Below, in pieces: positions 6,144 through 7,054 of a stretch of DNA of 7,054 nucleotides. The number at the start of each line of letters is the position of its first letter. Within the stretch, counting starts at the first letter, position 1. Made by a program: the position numbers and the translations under genes. A model generated the notes under the pieces. The model was given only the letters and a program-made list of their open reading frames with translations. It did no database searches and had not been told where the DNA came from. Source of the DNA: Coriobacteriaceae bacterium (lineage in GTDB: Bacteria > Actinomycetota > Coriobacteriia > Coriobacteriales > Coriobacteriaceae); assembly GCA_902364645.1 (NCBI GenBank), contig CABJEP010000023.1:1-7054 (forward strand), given 5' to 3'.

Positions 6144-6875
6144 ATGGACAAAGGGAAAGCCGCCACGGCGCTCGCCGTCGCCATGGCGTTGCTGGCGCTG
6201 GCGGCGCTCGCCGTCTTGCCGCAGCCCGAGAGGAACCCTTACGAGGTGCACGAGGTGCCTACTGCGGAAGAGGACGCGACAATGGAGGCTCAAGAGACGG
6301 GAGGCGGCATCGACTGGGACGCCCTTCCCGCCTCCGTCGTCGCTTGGGTGCGCGTGCCGGGCACGACCGTCGACTACCCGATCGTCCAGGGCCGGCCCGA
6401 ATCGCCCGACTTCTACCTCACGCACGACGCCGGCGGCGAAAGATCCGCGTGGGGCGCTCCCTACATAGATGCCGGGTGCGCGCAGGGTGCCGAGAGCCCG
6501 CTCGTCATCGTCTACGGGCACCACATGTCCGACGGCACCATGTTCGCGCCGCTCGCGCAGTACTCGTCGCGCGACTTCGCCGAGGGGCACCGCACCATCC
6601 GGATCTACACCCGCGAGAAGGCGATCGAGCTCAAGGTCTTCGCGGCCGACGTGGTCGACGCGAGCTCGGAGGGCAAGCGGACCGACTTCGCCGACGCGGC
6701 GGAGCTCGCCGCCTACCTCGGGGACAAATTGTCCCGGTGCGAGGTCGTCCTGGAAGAGCCGGCGGACATCGCGCAGGCCTGGGCCTTCGTGACGTGCAGC
6801 TACCAGACGAGCAACTCGCGCACCGTCGTCTACGCGAAGGAGGTGGAAGGATGGGATTCGCGCCCTTCGGAATAG
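6144..6875 (+). CDS. srtB: Class B sortase
   Basis: Membrane-bound cysteine transpeptidase that cuts a C-terminal sorting signal and joins the protein to peptidoglycan or to another subunit. The 243-residue product has a short positively charged N-terminus (MDKGK), one membrane segment at about 6-26, a linker, and an extracellular catalytic domain from about residue 55. Class B features: WVRVPGTTVDYPIVQ, DFYLTHD, GAPYIDAGC, YGHHMSDGTMF with catalytic His126, FVTCSYQ with catalytic Cys218, and Arg226 in NSRTVVYA. Length and motif spacing fit SrtB-type enzymes. The start at 6144 keeps the whole membrane segment; its GGAGG (6137-6141) is only two bases from ATG, an unusually short gap. An internal ATG at 6183 would cut the membrane segment. 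The adjacent VaFE protein with its YAKTG signal is the obvious substrate. The last 25 bases overlap a small downstream gene. Confidence 0.94.
   Translation: MDKGKAATALAVAMALLALAALAVLPQPERNPYEVHEVPTAEEDATMEAQETGGGIDWDALPASVVAWVRVPGTTVDYPIVQGRPESPDFYLTHDAGGERSAWGAPYIDAGCAQGAESPLVIVYGHHMSDGTMFAPLAQYSSRDFAEGHRTIRIYTREKAIELKVFAADVVDASSEGKRTDFADAAELAAYLGDKLSRCEVVLEEPADIAQAWAFVTCSYQTSNSRTVVYAKEVEGWDSRPSE
6837..6844 (+). promoter_or_regulatory. Perfect Shine-Dalgarno for the 31-aa membrane protein
   Basis: AAGGAGGT, full complement to the 16S rRNA 3' end core, lies within the sortase coding sequence six bases before the ATG at 6851. This is the main evidence that the small overlapping ORF is translated. 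Confidence 0.7.
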
Positions 6876-6946
6876 GGCTCCTCATGGGGCTCCTCGCGCT
6901 CACGGCCTACGCCTGCTGCGCAGCCGGCGACGACGACCGGGACTAG
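6851..6946 (+). CDS. Small membrane protein overlapping the sortase end (31 aa)
   Basis: Short ORF in a different frame from the sortase, overlapping its last 25 bases. The product starts MGFAPFGIG, continues with a hydrophobic stretch (LLMGLLALTAYA, about residues 9-22), two adjacent cysteines (22-23) and an acidic end (DDDRD). This is the shape of a single-pass small membrane protein with the charged end on one side. A perfect AAGGAGGT six bases upstream, the tight overlap and a terminator-like hairpin just behind the stop all argue that it is the true last gene of the operon. No family recognised; a helper of the sortase or of the transfer channel is possible from context only. The last seven or so residues and the stop lie in the left arm of the terminal palindrome, so the mirrored copy at the window end repeats them on the other strand. 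Confidence 0.6.
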   Translation: MGFAPFGIGLLMGLLALTAYACCAAGDDDRD

Positions 6947-7054
6947 CCGTGGGAAATCGAAATCGCACAACGGAAAGAGGCGGGCAATTGCCCGCCTCTT
7001 TCCGTTGTGCGATTTCGATTTCCCACGGCTAGTCCCGGTCGTCGTCGCCGGCTG
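6921..7054. repeat. 134-bp perfect inverted repeat ending at the window edge
   Basis: Bases 6921-6987 are the exact reverse complement of 6988-7054, with no spacer; the centre is between 6987 and 6988. The left arm includes the last codons and stop of the 31-aa gene. I see no mismatch. The repeat runs exactly to the last base given. A fold-back join at the terminator hairpin (assembly or amplification chimera) is the simplest explanation; a real palindrome or terminal hairpin is the alternative. Confidence 0.95.
6974..7001 (+). terminator. Probable intrinsic terminator (core of the terminal palindrome)
   Basis: AAAGAGGCGGGC, loop AATT, GCCCGCCTCTTT forms a perfect 12-bp stem with an A-run on the left and a T-run on the right, 28 bases after the last stop of the operon. 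Taken alone it is a textbook bidirectional intrinsic terminator. The bases right of about 7001 mirror the left side, so the true downstream sequence may not be represented here. Confidence 0.6.

Noticed and set aside
4341..6590. Very long open frame on the minus strand opposite the adhesin and sortase
   Set aside because: It is antisense to two genes with clear domains. Its translation is low-complexity (Val, Gly, Asp, Arg-rich) and it has no visible domain. Long antisense frames are expected in DNA this GC-rich.
5111..6946. 611-codon plus-strand open frame through adhesin and sortase
   Set aside because: Almost all of it is Arg/Gly-rich out-of-frame translation of real genes. Only its last 32 codons (from ATG 6851) have their own ribosome binding site and sensible composition; those are annotated.
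1..7054. tRNA or rRNA genes, CRISPR array, insertion sequence, att site or origin of transfer
   Set aside because: I looked for spaced direct repeats, cloverleaf-like segments, transposase motifs and short inverted repeats near gaps. Apart from the hairpins and the terminal palindrome listed, nothing supports any of these.

Overview
The window is a single-strand-biased, very GC-rich block in which all real genes run left to right with short gaps or small overlaps. Gene content, codon composition and family types point to a high-GC Gram-positive bacterium. An intestinal actinobacterium of the Coriobacteriia (Eggerthella/Collinsella/Olsenella-like) is my best guess, inferred from style and not proven. 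The locus looks like part of the conjugation module of an integrative conjugative element (ICE).

Layout: (1) 3-1031, the 3' part of a membrane-anchored two-domain cell-wall hydrolase (glucosaminidase plus NlpC/P60), cut by the left edge. (2) 1041-1760, a membrane-anchored or secreted protein of unknown function. (3) 1763-2764, a VirB6/TrbL-like polytopic channel protein with an N-terminal signal peptide and a GTG start. (4) 2765-2873, a short gap holding a strong ribosome binding site in front of a three-codon ORF (ATG-AGA-TAG) and a GC-rich hairpin. (5) 2874-3332, a small cytoplasmic protein I do not recognise. (6) 3345-6071, a 908-residue surface protein: signal peptide, thioester-like N-terminal domain, three SpaA/CnaB-type domains, two VaFE (T-Q ester) repeats and a C-terminal sorting signal. 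(7) 6072-6143, an intercistronic gap with a 13-bp-stem hairpin. (8) 6144-6875, a class B sortase. (9) 6851-6946, a 31-residue small membrane protein overlapping the sortase end, with a perfect Shine-Dalgarno. (10) A hairpin terminator-like core embedded in a 134-bp perfect palindrome that runs exactly to the right edge.

How the genes fit together: the hydrolase would open the peptidoglycan locally, and the VirB6-like protein would form part of the trans-envelope DNA-transfer channel. The VaFE protein would be anchored to the wall by the adjacent sortase and hold donor and recipient together. No VirB4, coupling protein, relaxase or integrase is visible, so these would lie outside the window.

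Points worth a second look are the terminal palindrome (probably a fold-back assembly artefact at the terminator), the hidden 31-residue membrane protein, the Met-Arg minigene, the intercistronic hairpin, the exclusive use of TAG stops, and the non-canonical thioester and sorting motifs of the surface protein.
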